Positions 10,084 to 22,099 of a stretch of DNA of 64,000 nucleotides are shown here, in pieces. The position numbers were made by a program, and so were the translations under genes. This stretch comes from Vesta saturnalis (lineage: Eukaryota; Arthropoda; Insecta; Coleoptera; Lampyridae). Within the stretch, counting starts at the first letter, position 1. Every line of letters starts with the position of its first letter. The notes below the pieces were generated by a model, which saw only the letters and a list, made by a program, of their open reading frames with translations, had not been told where the DNA came from and did not search any database. The stretch lies in contig JARFJB010000390.1 in assembly GCA_036346205.1 (NCBI GenBank), forward strand, positions 1,675,501-1,739,500, given 5' to 3'.

Positions 10084-12091
10084 TAAGAAATTTTAAAAGT
10101 AATTATTTTTTATTTGAAATCAATTGTAATGGGCCTCACATTTGGGCAGCGTTTTGTAATGGTTTTCTATAATGTTTGGGTTTTATTTCAATCTTTTACA
10201 ATTTCCAAAATCATTGAGTAAAAATTTTGTGTTGCTTTTATGAAATTGTGGAACGATTCAACATCAACTAAGTGGTTTTAATTTATAAAGATAACGTTCA
10301 TTAACTACACTTTACTTTTATTGTTATCACATTTCTGTTCGTGTAAATGAACATTAATAATTACTCAAAAAATTCCCTTTTCCTTTTATCGGAACTCTAA
10401 AGGCTAGCTTAACAATGTGATAAATGGTTATTGTTATTACTCATTAAAATGATTCTCAATTTGATGTTATTAATTACCTGTACTTTGCAATTAATTGAAC
10501 TTACTATCTTCACTGTTTACACATGCAGTGTTTATATGAGCTTTTAAGATTTCCAACAGTCAATAATAAAAATTAATGAAAAGTGATAATATTTAATTAA
10601 GTTAAATTAGTATTTTTCTTAATATTAACATCCAAAAACAATCCTTTACAAATGATCAACGAAATATATTTTCGTTGAGCATTTGAATCTAAACATAAAT
10701 TTAAAAATAAATAAAACACACCAATTTTCGTTTATTTATACTATCGAAAGGTTCTTACTTGTTGACTTTGTTCGAAATCGTGACGCAACTCTGCGTTTCT
10801 TTGACCGGTGTAGAGGCCTCGTTTAGGTGGGTGACGTTCCAGCCACGCTGGAACCGCTCTCCTTTATTTTTTCTATCTTTTCTTATACCTTTGTTATAGA
10901 TGAATACTCTTCTAATTTTCTTTCTTCAGTTTAACGATTTTTATGAATAATTGCTCGATATATTTACACGATACAGTTTTTACTTAATTGTTCAGTTTTA
11001 ATTACAAACGACGTGCGCAACAAACTGCAAGCGAGCTACGGAAGACCATACTTTCATTATCAATGTTTATTATACTTTATATATCGATCTATTAATTGCG
11101 TCGATTGCCTTATTGTACATTTATCACTCGCTATCAAAACATAAACTTGGAACACTTTCAACAGGCACTTAAACGCTATTGTAAACTATTACGGAATTCT
11201 TTTGTTATCGCCAAATTGACAATATTTGCACTTTTTATTATTCTAATAAGGAAGATAATTTTCTCCTTCTTCTCTATTATACCGCTAATTAATTCTTATT
11301 TGTAATTTTCACACTTTATAGGGGCGCGTGACTGTACAATATAACTTATACTGCGGCGTCAATCGACCGACACTAATCAACTCTGATCGCTTATTTTATG
11401 CGACTCTTCTTGATCGCTTTCTTAATCCGACTGACTAACAAATACACATCATTATAACAGCTTCTCTACTTGCTTCCTTATACAAAACAGTGATATCCGC
11501 AAATCCGTATATTTAAAAGCTATGCAATTACTAATCGAAACAAGCTCAAACTTTTTATCTTTATGTCAATTACATTTATACACATATAACCAATAACCAT
11601 TTAACTTCGTGTATCAGCGCGAAATTCGAATTTCTATTGCCTCCATTACACAATGCGTCAACCCCAGTTTTATCGGATTTGTAAAGTTAAGTTTAACAGA
11701 ATTGTTTCAAAATATTATATATGTTTACTTAAGCATAGATGTTGAGGTAATACAAATGTCGTACTTTATTACTCACTTCTGAAAAAAGAAGATTTGTTAA
11801 TACATTTTCAAAAACACTTAAGAGATGTAATTAATAATAAAGACATTTAAAAAAGAAACAAAATAAAAGATGTTTTACTTGTTTAATTATGATTTGCACA
11901 GGCAGTAAGCAACAAAGTCTATTTTTAATTTTTAAATCAAAATATCAAGTCCATCCCATCTGTCATTATTTTCACGTAAATGTATTTTCACCTGTTAATG
12001 TCGTCCAAGGTACCCTGGAGGATGAATATTTGTGGCAATATTTCGATGGTAACCAAACAAAAAACGAGTCTCTGATTGGCTTAACAATGGC
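10084..12091. other. AT-rich interval with one GC-rich island
   Basis: Mostly AT-rich DNA without recognisable genes. At about 10765-10865 a GC-richer island contains a 36-codon stop-free minus-strand frame (AWLERHPPKRGLYTGQ..) ending at a GTAAGA that could be a splice donor. It lacks an ATG and starts right after a TAA. Small open frames at 11096-11305 and 11889-12098 have no family resemblance. Confidence 0.4.
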
Positions 12092-12252
12092 GGTGTGAAA
12101 TTTTCACTTATAATATCATAAGATCTTAAATTATCTCCGAAAATTTTTTTGAGGCCACGAATATTTTGAAAATTATCGAAGTCGAGACAAAGACGGGAGA
12201 TAATTTTCTTAAATTATTCGTGACCGAAAAAATTTTCCAGGAATAATTAAAG
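12092..12252. mobile_element. Fold-back MITE, copy 2
   Basis: Same family as 9915-10083. The left arm carries GGTGTGAAATTTTCACTT and GGCCACGAATATTTTGAAAA; the right arm, inverted, carries GGTCACGAATAATTTAAGAA. It ends directly against the LTR that starts with TGTAACAACC at 12254, so one insertion probably landed beside, or was cut by, the other. Confidence 0.75.
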
Positions 12253-12253
12253 T

Positions 12254-13200
12254 TGTAACAACCCATTTTGAGTTGTATTAAAATATACCGTAATTTAGGT
12301 CGTTCATTCATTCAGTTGCAAATATAAGGAAAATTTATTTATTAATGATTTGTAGCTATGAGGTAGGCAACTTAATTTGCATTTTGGTGTAACTTAAGTG
12401 CATATCTTCTTAAAGGTTTATGCTCCCACTTTAAATTATTTTTCTGCTCAAATATTTTCGCGCAATACGTCATCGTTGACTTAATTCTTTGCGCAAATCT
12501 TTTCGCGCACGACTACATCGTCTGATATTCTAAGCGTCCATTTCAGTATTTAATAAACCTTATGTTGAGTAGGAAGCCATATTTTGGGGTTTCCACCTAA
12601 TTTTGTGAAAGTGCCATTGATTTGATGGTAAGATAAATTAACTCGTAATATTAAAAATTAAAACTTTTGCTCTTTTCAGGCACTTTTACTTCCTTTTTTT
12701 TTACTTTTACACTTTTAATTTGACCGCTTTTGATTGCACAATTAATTCTACTGTTACGTACGCTTTCATTTTATGATTGTAATTTTTTATTGGAAATTTA
12801 AAAAAATGCAATAAATATTGGTTTATTCAATTTTAAGCAGACAAATTTATAAGAAATAAAATTCCAGTTTGGGTGTGGTTTACTACGAAAAGCATTGTTA
12901 TTGCAATATATTGCGCAACATTGACACAAGGATTACGTCACCGTGGTTTGCATCTCTGCATTATTTTTTGTAATACCAGGGGTTCTCAAGAAGATGTATT
13001 ATATTTTGTAACAGGTATTTAATGTTTAATGATTTTTTACTAATTTAAGACTATTTTTAAGATATATTTTATTTAACTCTATCATTTTAATTGTTAATAA
13101 ACATTTTTTCTTATTTTTTACATTTTGATAGAAATTTTATTGTAAACAACCTCGGTTTAGTTATTCCGAGCATAATTAAAAAATAACTTGGCGTCCGAGA
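12254..13200 (+). mobile_element. Ty3/gypsy LTR with adjoining primer-binding-site-like sequence
   Basis: The block starts TGTAACAACC and continues GAGTTGTATTAAAA...TTTAGGTCGTTCATT, matching in order the LTR start of the gypsy copy at 24.5-29.3 kb (plus sense here, minus there). CTTTTCAGGCACTTTTA near 12674 recurs in the other LTRs of the family. It ends near 13187 before TTGGCGTCCGAGA, which resembles the TTGGCGYCC sequence after LTRs at 30962 and 31232 and may be the primer binding site. It is therefore probably the 5' remnant of an element, not a clean solo LTR. No gag or pol follows. Confidence 0.6.
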
Positions 13201-14798
13201 TCACTGTATTAGTGTTACATTGCAATTTTTTTATATTGATGTTCAGTGGATGTAATCTAGCAGAAATTGTGATAATTAAGCAAATCAAAAGAATGAACCA
13301 CCTTATGTTAATCTACCGACTGGGACAAAGGCATTATTTGTGGTGAATGGTTTGTATCTCCCGTTAGTTTAACGATTTGTTTTGGAGAACATTTTTACAC
13401 TTATTTCTTTATTAAATTATTTAACACACATTTTATATCTTATGCAATTTACACCACTCATTTATAATGTGGTATTCGGCAAGAAAGTTTCACACCAAAA
13501 TTTGAAATAAAATTATAAAGCAAATGTGACATTTTAAAGTAATTTCACTGGTTGCGAAGCCGGCCAAGGTGTTGTTGTTGACATAATATTGATTTATCAT
13601 ATTTGTTTAAACGGTTCTGTGCTCTGAAAAGTACAATTTATGTAAATATTGCAGAGTTGAACTACATGCAAATGTGCCCTCCTAATTTAATATATTGCGC
13701 TAATTTAATCAAAGATTGTGATCAGGAAGTGTTAGAGTTGAATGGTTTGTTTAAGAAAATCCACGAAAGTCTGCTGCAGATGTCAAGTAAATAGCCTAGA
13801 AGAAATTTGAACAAAATTGTTTTAAAATATTACATGTATGTCTTAAAATTAATTCGCCACCTTACGATTCACCATTAAGAAGGAAGGATGTGTTTGAACA
13901 ATTCAAAGAACATTCAAATCTTGTTATGTATGTAAATCCTACGTTTCAAATATAATTTGTTAATTTACAATTAAACAAATTGTGCAATTTGTGTTTTATG
14001 TTAAATTAAATGTTACAGGGAATAATAAATTAAAATATTAATTCCTAGAAATCTCGTATTATTGAAAAGTACATTATATAGTAGTTGTAAAGAAGATAGG
14101 TAAGTAGGCAATGTGTAGATCATATATGTTTACTTTCCCAACTGCCAAAAAATTTCCACTTAAATATGTTTGGAACTTTTTCTGGTTTCCATGGTAACAA
14201 GTTAAAAAAAAAGTAGAGATGTGCAATTATCAGACTAAAAAATTTTATTTCGATTACTAAGACTGTCAATGTCAGTTTACTCAAAATGAAGCAGTATTAG
14301 AAAATGTCGGTAGTTAACTTCTGTATTAAAAGTTTGTACTTTTAGAAAGCGATTTGCAATTTGCTCTTTCCCAACTTCATGCAACGTTGTTTAACTTGTT
14401 AATGGACGCTATTAACTTTTCGAGCATGTAGTGCACCAACGTAATTATCAGATTGTTTTACAATTTAACGATAAATAGTTAAGAGAACTTGCATAATCGT
14501 GTAATGTCTATTAATTGCTGTTAAAAAGCTGTTCTTGTTACCATGAGATTGTATACGAAGTGTGCATTATACATATATGGAACATTTATGTCTCAATTTT
14601 GTAAATAACATATCTTTTAGTGTCCCCCAGGTACTGTATCTTGAAAAGCGTAATTTGAAGTTATTTGCAATCTTGCAAATTCAAGAACAAAACAATCGCT
14701 AAGTGATTTATCTTGCCTTGACTGACAATAATGTCACTATTACTCAAATTAATTGCCTGCCTTACTATGACTTTCCACGCAATAATTAAAACATTAGA
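13201..14798. other. AT-rich interval, no recognised gene
   Basis: Contains a 63-codon open frame at 13603-13794 (plus) with several Cys residues (QMCPPNLIYCANLIKDC) that I do not recognise. No splice sites or terminal repeats support it. The rest shows no structure. Confidence 0.4.
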
Positions 14799-16786
14799 AT
14801 TTATTGACAAGTCTGATATTTAATTACTCGCAAACCTGAAATCTGATTAAACGAAGTGGCCGTCTAGTGTTAGGTACGTTTGTGCTATCTAAATTAGATG
14901 GGCTGGATGAGGTAAGTGTTGCATCATGAGGGGCAGGTAAAAAATGAAACTATTTAAATTAAAATCAAGGATCGTTGCGCAGGGGTGGTTCAGCCCGTTA
15001 ATCTACTATTGTGGGAAAGAACCACCAATAAAACCCACTTTAGTCAAAAATAAAAATTGCACAAGTACATTAATAAATCAAATAACACAACAAAAACAAT
15101 GAAAGGGTTAAATATATAACAAAACACCAGTAAATCAAGTTAAAGTGCGTACAAAATTATAACATTAAGAGAAAATGAAAAGCAGTTTAGTTACACAGAA
15201 ACAATAATAAACAAACACATGTAGTCACACGCACAATTGGGTCATGAAGAATCAAAATAAAAATCATAATAAAAATCGTAACACCAAACATGTGGCCCTT
15301 TAAAACCAATCATGCCGGTCTTTAAGTAAATAAGCACATATAATAATAAAGCAAATTACGGTACATATAGAATATATCAACAGTAAAATTTCATAGGTGA
15401 TAATAAGGTGAAGGCAAAGACAAAAGTAAATAGACAATGAATTTGCACGTACCCAACTGTTTAGTGACCACTAAAGCACATAATACATAAATCCAATTAC
15501 AATAAAGCAGATACAAGGAGAAATCAGCTCGCAAGAAAATAATTCTACTTAAACAAACTGACAAAAAACTCATTAAAGCAAAGCCTTGCAAGGGTAAGTT
15601 ATAAATAGATCACTAACATCGTGACCGACACATAAGTTTGAGTGCGTTAGAAAAATACAGTGGTCCTCTCTCAGGTTACACATTCATCTATACAACAGAT
15701 AAAAACAATAGAAATAAAAATTCGAGGTGTTTAATGGTTTGGGTTTGGAGTGTGTACATACTGGCAATTGCCCTTTACAATTAGTAACCAGCGGTATCCT
15801 ATACCCATTCACCATCCTACCTCTACACAAATATAAACCACAACCAACAATGCTAATTCGCAAGTACCAGAGTGAGAGGGCCCTGCACTGTCTTTTATTT
15901 TAGCACATTTCAGCCTAATGAGTCCGCGTACGAACAAGATACCTTTGCAAGGCAATGTTTAATTCTGTTACTACGTTACATAGGCTGGTAAAATGATCGG
16001 CTGTGAGCTTGCATTTATATAAAAATACATACTTACATTAGAATAAATATTCCCCTAATCGATCGCAGCCACAAATCGTTAACATACGCGGTTTAACTCT
16101 GAAAGCGAATTCAAAAGAAAAATGTACACGCAAGAATTACTTCAAAGACAAACTGTTTACAATGAAGGTATTTAATTAACCCAAAAATCGATCTGGCTCG
16201 AATGAAACGCTAACTGTAACTGCCCCCCCCCCCCTTCGATTTCAAAACTAACTATATCTACTCCCGAAAAACCACCCCCGTGTTTAAAAAGTAATAAAGA
16301 AACAAGAAACATTAATTTCCGTTGGAACAGTTTCATATTAATTATTGCAAGACATCTTAGTTTTAAAAATATGCATTCGTCCGTAACCCCCTGCATTTCT
16401 CTCGAAGTTTCAAGTAACAAACAAGGATACCTTTTGATCGCGGTCTGTACCGACACAATTACTTACTAAGCTAGTGACATTTTTTCCATCAAGAGCACGC
16501 ATAAGAAATTCCAATAATTCGTTACGCCCCTTCAGTAAAGCATTTTTAAGCGTGCACTTGCCACTCATCCCCTAACATATTTTTACATACATATTAGTTA
16601 CAAACAATCCTACATTCCTTATATAAAAATATATAAATAAAATATTTTGAAAACATTAGCAAATTACGACGTATTGTTAACATATTAAAAATCCACAAAT
16701 TACCTTTTATATCGTGGCAACAATGGCGATTTGACAAACGTTTATTACAATAAGAAAACGATCGCGGTACGCTACCTACCATCTGA
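14799..16786 (-). mobile_element. Unclassified ~1.95-kb repeat, copy 1 (inverted relative to copy 2)
   Basis: This block is similar over its whole length to the reverse complement of 61228-63152. Matching landmarks include GACCGTCTAGTG / GGCCGTCTAGTG, CTGGATGAGGTAAGTGTTGC, GGGCTGAACCACC, TGTAAGTATGTATTTTTA and GGTAGGTAGCG. It has no protein domain that I recognise. One short frame (15391-15591 minus) is partly alike in the other copy (ALVVTKQL), but this may be only nucleotide similarity. Copy 1 carries a run of 12 C at 16223-16234 not kept in copy 2. Ends are estimated from where similarity fades; no terminal repeat or target duplication was identified. Confidence 0.7.
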
Positions 16787-16837
16787 CAGTTTTTTTGCAG
16801 AATGATATTATTACCTTAGTGAACCTCTTCCCTTTTC

Positions 16838-19386
16838 TTAAGGGGAGTTCGATGACCCTTAGGGCAAAAAGTAAAAAAAAATTCCTGAAATTTGCTCTAC
16901 ATTTATTTAGGTTAATTTACAAAAGAATTTCATTCAAATCCGATAAGTATTTTGCATTTTACAACACTTTTTGCAAAGCAATGCACATAGTTTTCAATGG
17001 TATTGTCGCCCTTTGCATACTGCCTTTCTTTTACGTTCACATAGTATTTAGTGTACTTCTGTGTTACAGTGCTTTTGTTTTCTGATGTTGGCAATCACTA
17101 GTATGTGAGCTGTCAGCTGTACATGTTTTGTTGTTTTCTTTACTTTATTAGTGTTTCAAAAGAATTAACAAAGTTTTGTGATTGTGATGTGGTTTGTTTA
17201 CCAGTAACTTGATTCTACGTTTGTTTTACTGTTTTTTTGTAGTAAAATGCCTAGATCATATAAAGTTGTTAAAAGGCTTAAGCCCACATGTGCAGGAAAC
17301 CGTAAATCTGTGGTTGTACACCTCTATATCAGTGACGAAAGTGCCGGTAGTGACTGTGATTTGGCATAGGTCTACTCCGTCGCACCCAAGCGAGAATCGT
17401 CATGCAAGGTAAAAATTGGGGAGAATGTGCCATACTACCAAGATTTCTCAGGTAAATCTAATATCTATGACTTAGTTAGTTTGAAATCGATTCAAGATTG
17501 ACTGAATAAAATAGCTATATGCGTACACTGTGGTACGAAACTTGATCTTATTGCCACAAATATAGTAGTCCTGAGTTTTACATTAGAACTGAGGTGTAAT
17601 AGCTGTGAACTGAGTGCAAAGGAGTTAAACACCCCTGTTGTGTCTGCAGGAGAGTGATGTAAATGTGTGGTTAGCCTACGCTACCCGCTGTATTGAAGTA
17701 GGCGAGCAAGGCGCGCAAATATTTTGTGGTGTCACGAACATGGCATCATTCAAGTACTACAGCAATGCTCTTTGTGATGCGATAAAAGAAGTGTGTTTGG
17801 AAGTGATGAAGTCAGCAGTAGAGGAAGCTCTGCAGGTAGAAAATAGGGAAAGTGATGATGTTGCTGAAGAAAATAGAGGTATTACTATTGCACTGTACGG
17901 CTCGTGGCGGAAACTTGGGCACACTTCACTAAATGGAGTCGTGACTGCAATTATTGTGTCTACAGGTAAAGTTCCGGATGTCCAGATCTCATCTAAGCAC
18001 TGCAGATGTCCAAGAAGATTTCAGAGAGAACATCAGGATAACTGTGTGGCCAATTACATGGGGTCGAGCGGAGGCATGGAGGTTACTGGGTTGGTAGATA
18101 TTTTCAAGCGGTGTCAAACGTTCCACAATGTTAGATATGAGAACTATCTTGGTGACGATGACACAGCTTCGTTCTTTACTGTGTCAAAGTTGAAACCTTA
18201 TGGCCCTGACTTTACAATTAAGAAATTGGAATGTGTCGGGCATGTTCAAAAGAGAATGTCCTCTCGATTACTCAACTTGAAAAATAAAAAGGGCAATCAA
18301 GAACTTTCCGACTGCAAAACAATTGGCGGTCGTGGCAGACTGACCGGGGTTGCAATCAAACGGGTTGCAATTTATTATGGTATTGCCATTAGACGAATAC
18401 TGGTAGCCTACAAAAAATGTTAATTTTCATTTGGTCTCCAGCAATGAAGAACCGGCACATGGTCTTTATCCTAAAGATAAAACTAACTGGTGCAAATTCA
18501 AAAATTATGACCATAATGAACATTTCCATGTTCCCGCCAGTGTCGTGCCTGAAATAAAGTCCCTTTTCAAAGACTTAGCCTCTCCAGAACTTCTTAAGAA
18601 ATGTTTAAATGGCAGAACACAAAATCCGAGCGAGTCGTTCAACAACATCATCTGGTCCCGGTTACCCAAAGGGACTTGTGTTACGCGCAACATACTTGAT
18701 TTGGAGTTTACGAGGCATCAACTTGTTTTAACTTAGGAAACCTAGCTAGATATAAAGTTTTAGCAAAGCTAGGCATAGTTCCGGGAGTCAATTGTTTAAA
18801 TGCGTTACAAAAATTGAAGAATCAAGAATCGCTAAGGCTGAAAAAGCCATCGGCGATGTAGAGAACAAGTGCCGGTAACGCTTAACTTTGGCGAAAAGGA
18901 GGCTGGAGGATGACGATGAAGCAGAAGAGGACCCAGACAACCCAGAACATATTGGGATGGAATGCACTGAGATTGGTTTATGCTCTTTATTTGCCAATGC
19001 TGAACAAATTTTAACTTTAAACGCAATTTATGATTTTTTGCACCTATGTACCCTTTCTCAAGAACTACTAAAGATATCTTCATGATTTTTTTTGTTTTGT
19101 AGGGGCGGCATATAATACGTACACTTTGACCCGGGATTATTGTAAAATATTAAAAAAAAATTAGTTGTTAAGGTTCTTTAAGAACAGAACATGAATTTTT
19201 TAAGCACTTTTTAAAAAATAAAAAAAAACTTCATTAAAAAAAATTATAAACCCCAGGTCAAAGTTTTAAGAAAAGAGTAAAAATGAAAATAAAAAAACAT
19301 TGATATATTGTATTGTTTCTGAAAAAAGGGTACACAAGCTTTAACAATTTAACATTGGGGAGATAGGGTCATCCGGCTCCCCTTAA
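16838..19386 (+). mobile_element. Kolobok-like DNA transposon with TTAA ends
   Basis: The left end is TTAA (16838-16841) followed by GGGGAGTTCGATGACCCT; the right end is the inverted match, AGGGTCATCCGGCTCCCC followed by TTAA (19383-19386). The terminal inverted repeat is 18-19 bp with three central mismatches. Target duplication TTAA plus a GGGG-type end fits the Kolobok superfamily (also piggyBac), and the enclosed protein relic resembles the Mutator-like/Kolobok transposases of arthropods, not piggyBac. Size is about 2.54 kb between the TTAAs. The element begins 50 bp after the unclassified repeat copy 1 ends. Confidence 0.75.
17247..18985 (+). pseudogene. Kolobok/Mutator-like transposase, decayed
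   Basis: ATG 17247 opens with MPRSYKVVKRLKP, and a zinc-ribbon-like pair CVHCG...CNSC follows at 17519-17610. The longest intact block (17638-18423) carries SKHC.CP....HQDNC, NYMGSSGGMEV, YLGDDDTASF (relatives usually have LGDGDS), ECVGHVQKRM and KTIGGRGRLT: the order of cysteine, acidic and His motifs typical of this transposase group. The next block, shifted in frame (18431-18736), has LASPELLKKCLNGRTQNP and SFNNIIWSR. A last block reads KAEKAIGDVENKCR and an acidic DDDEAEEDPDNPEH tail near 18900-18950. It has at least three frame breaks. It would bind the TTAA-flanked ends and excise/insert the element, but this copy is dead. Confidence 0.8.
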
Positions 19387-19689
19387 TGGATTTTAACTCG
19401 TAGCATCGCCCAAGTGTCTTTCGGACACATTTTTAAACATATTTACATATATGTAAGCATCCATTTATGTGTTAACTGAAATTACCGCAAGAGTTTTAAA
19501 AAAATTTGTCCGGTTTTTAAATTATTAACAATATTCTAAAACTACCCTGATATGTCTATCACTATTATTATTACACTATGTGATATTAATGCAAGTTTAC
19601 AAACCGGTTTTAAATTATCTGATCACGAAAACTTTCTTACTACTTTATTCACTCATTGCATGTCGTTCATACGTACCTGGAGAGTGAGT

Positions 19690-20862
19690 GAGGACAATAA
19701 TCGATAACAAGGACGAGTATTCTGTAGTAGATGGCGCTTTTAACAGTGACAACGTCTTCACAATATTGGCATTTGAAGTAGACGATGTGCAATACAGCAA
19801 TAACGATCAAGATAAAGGCTCACACATTTATACTTCCATTGCTGGATATGACGGTAAAAAGGCTCAATACACAGTTTCACTTGATTTTTTTATGAAAAAG
19901 TATCGGAACTTATTGTGAATCCCTCCAATTAGGAAGCTAAAGGATTTATGGGAAGTAAATGGAGTCCAGTAGACCTTTATAGGTCTAATATAAACAACCG
20001 TTGTACATAAACAAGCAAACGCAGGATTTAGGGAGTACCAGGATTCGATACTTGGTAATACAATATTCCGTGCCATCGTGGAAAGCGATAAATTTACGTC
20101 TATTTGAAGTTGTTTGCGATTTGACGAGAAAAATACCAGATCGCATAGAAAATCTGTACACAAACTAACTCCTGTCAGAGAGCTGCGGGAGAACATACGC
20201 GGAAAACTGCATTTGTGACAGTAAAACGACTTATCCTTTGTCTGGTATTCCATATTTCAGGAAAGTAGAACCAAATACCACAGAAGGCTTAACGCATCCA
20301 CTTAATACATTATGTGAACCCTATTTTTGTACCAACAAAAATGTCATGTTTGATAATTATTTCAAACTTCAAAATTATCAAATCATTATTTCATAATGAA
20401 CTAGCCGTGGTTGGTAACATGAGGACGAATAAGCGTTGCATCCTTGAAGTGACGTTGATACGGTTGACCATGGATCAAGAGGTAGTCCCGCATAAAACAA
20501 ACAGAAGGTGAATGGCCTTTTTTTCAAAATATAATTGATATTGTTGGTGTAACATATCTTATTATTTGGGACAACTTATTTCCTACTTTCATCTGGGTAT
20601 ACCCAGATAGGTATTCTGCGTGAAATTACGATCCAGCTGGTAGCATATAAAAAAGGAACAAAGAGTTTGACAAAACACTCCATAAAAGAAATGCAACATG
20701 TTGCTGGAACAAATCAGCAGTGAATTGGATTCGAACCAACTGAAGCTGCTGAAAGAGGAAACTGGCCTGCATGCCCCACCAAAAGGTCATAAAATTTGAT
20801 ACAATGTTGCGATACGTGCATGCGAAATATTTGTGTTAATGTGTTAATCGTTTACTTAAGTA
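19690..20862 (+). pseudogene. piggyBac-type transposase relic
   Basis: Motifs appear in the expected piggyBac order across several frames. They are an acidic N-terminal region (19690-19900), RFDEKNTRSHR and KLTPVREL (20120-20185), LCEPYFCTNKNVMFDNYF (20310-20370), AVVGNMRTNKR (20405-20440), FFQNIIDIVGVTYLIIW (20520-20575), and a C-terminal zinc-finger-like CCDTCMRNIC near 20810-20845. Stops and frameshifts separate them all. Only the remnant of the transposase is seen; no TTAA-flanked terminal repeats were identified. It lies about 300 bp downstream of the Kolobok-like element and is a separate insertion. Confidence 0.75.
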
Positions 20863-21374
20863 ATAATTAACAGGTAAAATAACATTAAAATAAAAAATGA
20901 AGAATTAAATAAATCGTTACTTAAAAAGATTTACATTTTCTAGGCTATATGTACATACCGTGTGTCTGTAATCTACTCTACACTCTCTTCACTACTTGTC
21001 AGATATAGTACAACCAACTACTGGATTGTAAGAAGTTAAATTGCAATTTAATCACTTTCTGGAATTCCCATATAGCATGATTTTTTATTATTTTACGCGT
21101 CATTTAATTACAGTTCCCGTGGTCTAGATTCAGTTGATGGAGATTTTATTGGTCACTATTGAAGATTATAAAAATATAAGAGAATTTAGTGGGATAAGGA
21201 ATATGTAACGTAAGTTATCAAGTGAAGTTAATTTTTCATCATCTTGAATTTTACCTTAAACGAGTTTAGTATAAGGTACTTTTTCTAGCCCTCTTGAAAG
21301 TTTTCCCTTATCAATTTCGGAAAGGAGACCGCTTTGATTATAGTGCTAAAGGTGTTAATTTATAATTAATTTAC
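20863..21374. other. Interval downstream of candidate exons
   Basis: Mostly AT-rich. Minus-strand positions about 21345-21258 are open for 29 codons in the frame that would follow the candidate exon 2 (ending KLV then TAA), after a TTTAG that could be an acceptor. The implied 29-nt intron would be too short for normal splicing, so I do not include it as an exon. Confidence 0.35.
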
Positions 21375-21528
21375 CTTTTTATTTATATTCATTGTACGGA
21401 TTTGTTCCACAACTTGCTGAGAGTTCTCTCCAGTCCCAATCTAATGGCAAATATAATTTATAGCTTGACACATACATATACACAAATATAAAATCACTTA
21501 CTTTGGGTCGCTTGATTGAAATAACCAT
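21375..21528 (-). CDS. Candidate 5' exons of an unidentified host gene
   Basis: On the minus strand, ATG at 21528 sits in a good start context (CGCCATGG). Nine codons (MVISIKRPK) end at 21502, followed by GTAAGTGA, a near-ideal splice donor. A 61-nt AT-rich intron ends ...CCATTAG at 21441. Exon 2 (21440-21375) continues the same frame for 22 codons, IGTGENSQQVVEQIRTMNIN then KK, up to AAG|GTAAAT, another possible donor. The intron length is typical of insects. A TATAAA lies at about 21816-21826 on the same strand. I do not recognise the protein. The plus strand also has ATGGCGTCGGGTGGAG|GTAACG at the same CCATGG, so orientation is not certain. The open length is short enough to be chance. Confidence 0.3.
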
Positions 21529-22099
21529 GGCGTCGGGTGGAGGTAACGTAATTTAATGTATTTAATAATATAATTTTCGAAAATTGCCGTATCACTAACT
21601 AAACAAACTATCGCGTTTCTGATTTTTGGTCGATATACAGAGCCTAAATGATAAATTGTACATATTTGTCTTATATATTAATATCTCATAAGTTTCTCCT
21701 TCAAGACGTCGGTAGGTCACCGCCAAATTCTATTGATTATGATATTTTTTCGATCTATTCCGAACAATCAAAAGGGCGTTTTCTCTCGCTATCGCTCAGC
21801 CTCCAAAGCGGCTGGTTTTTTATAGTATGCCGCTCCGAGAGGAATTTCTTTGTCGTATAAATTCCGAACATGGCCTACAGACACATCTGAGTTTTTACGT
21901 TGTACTTTCAAACCATATCAAATTCCAAGTAAAATAATTAAATTTTTCACATTTCACTCGGATAATTTAAGAGTAAAATAAGAATGATATATTAGACCAC
22001 ACCGTTTTGTAATACAATCAATACTTTTAGCTATGCATATAAATAAATTTGAAAATGTGTGTTAGACACTACTGGGTGGTTTAGGGTTAAAAAAAATAA
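21529..22099. other. Upstream flank of candidate exons
   Basis: Positions 21700-21900 are less AT-rich than the surroundings. On the minus strand they contain CTATAAAAAACC (21816-21826) and GCGATAGCGAGAGAAAACG. This could be a promoter for the candidate exons, but no transcript evidence can be read from sequence alone. Confidence 0.3.

Noticed and set aside
20720..20770. Perfect tRNA T-arm-like sequence TTGGTTCGAATCCAA on the minus strand
   Set aside because: No D arm, anticodon arm or acceptor pairing. The bases lie within the plus-strand piggyBac transposase relic.
20863..21374. Third exon of the candidate host gene (29 open codons ending KLV)
   Set aside because: It would need a 29-nt intron, below the usual minimum for spliceosomal introns. 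Alternative donors upstream are weak.
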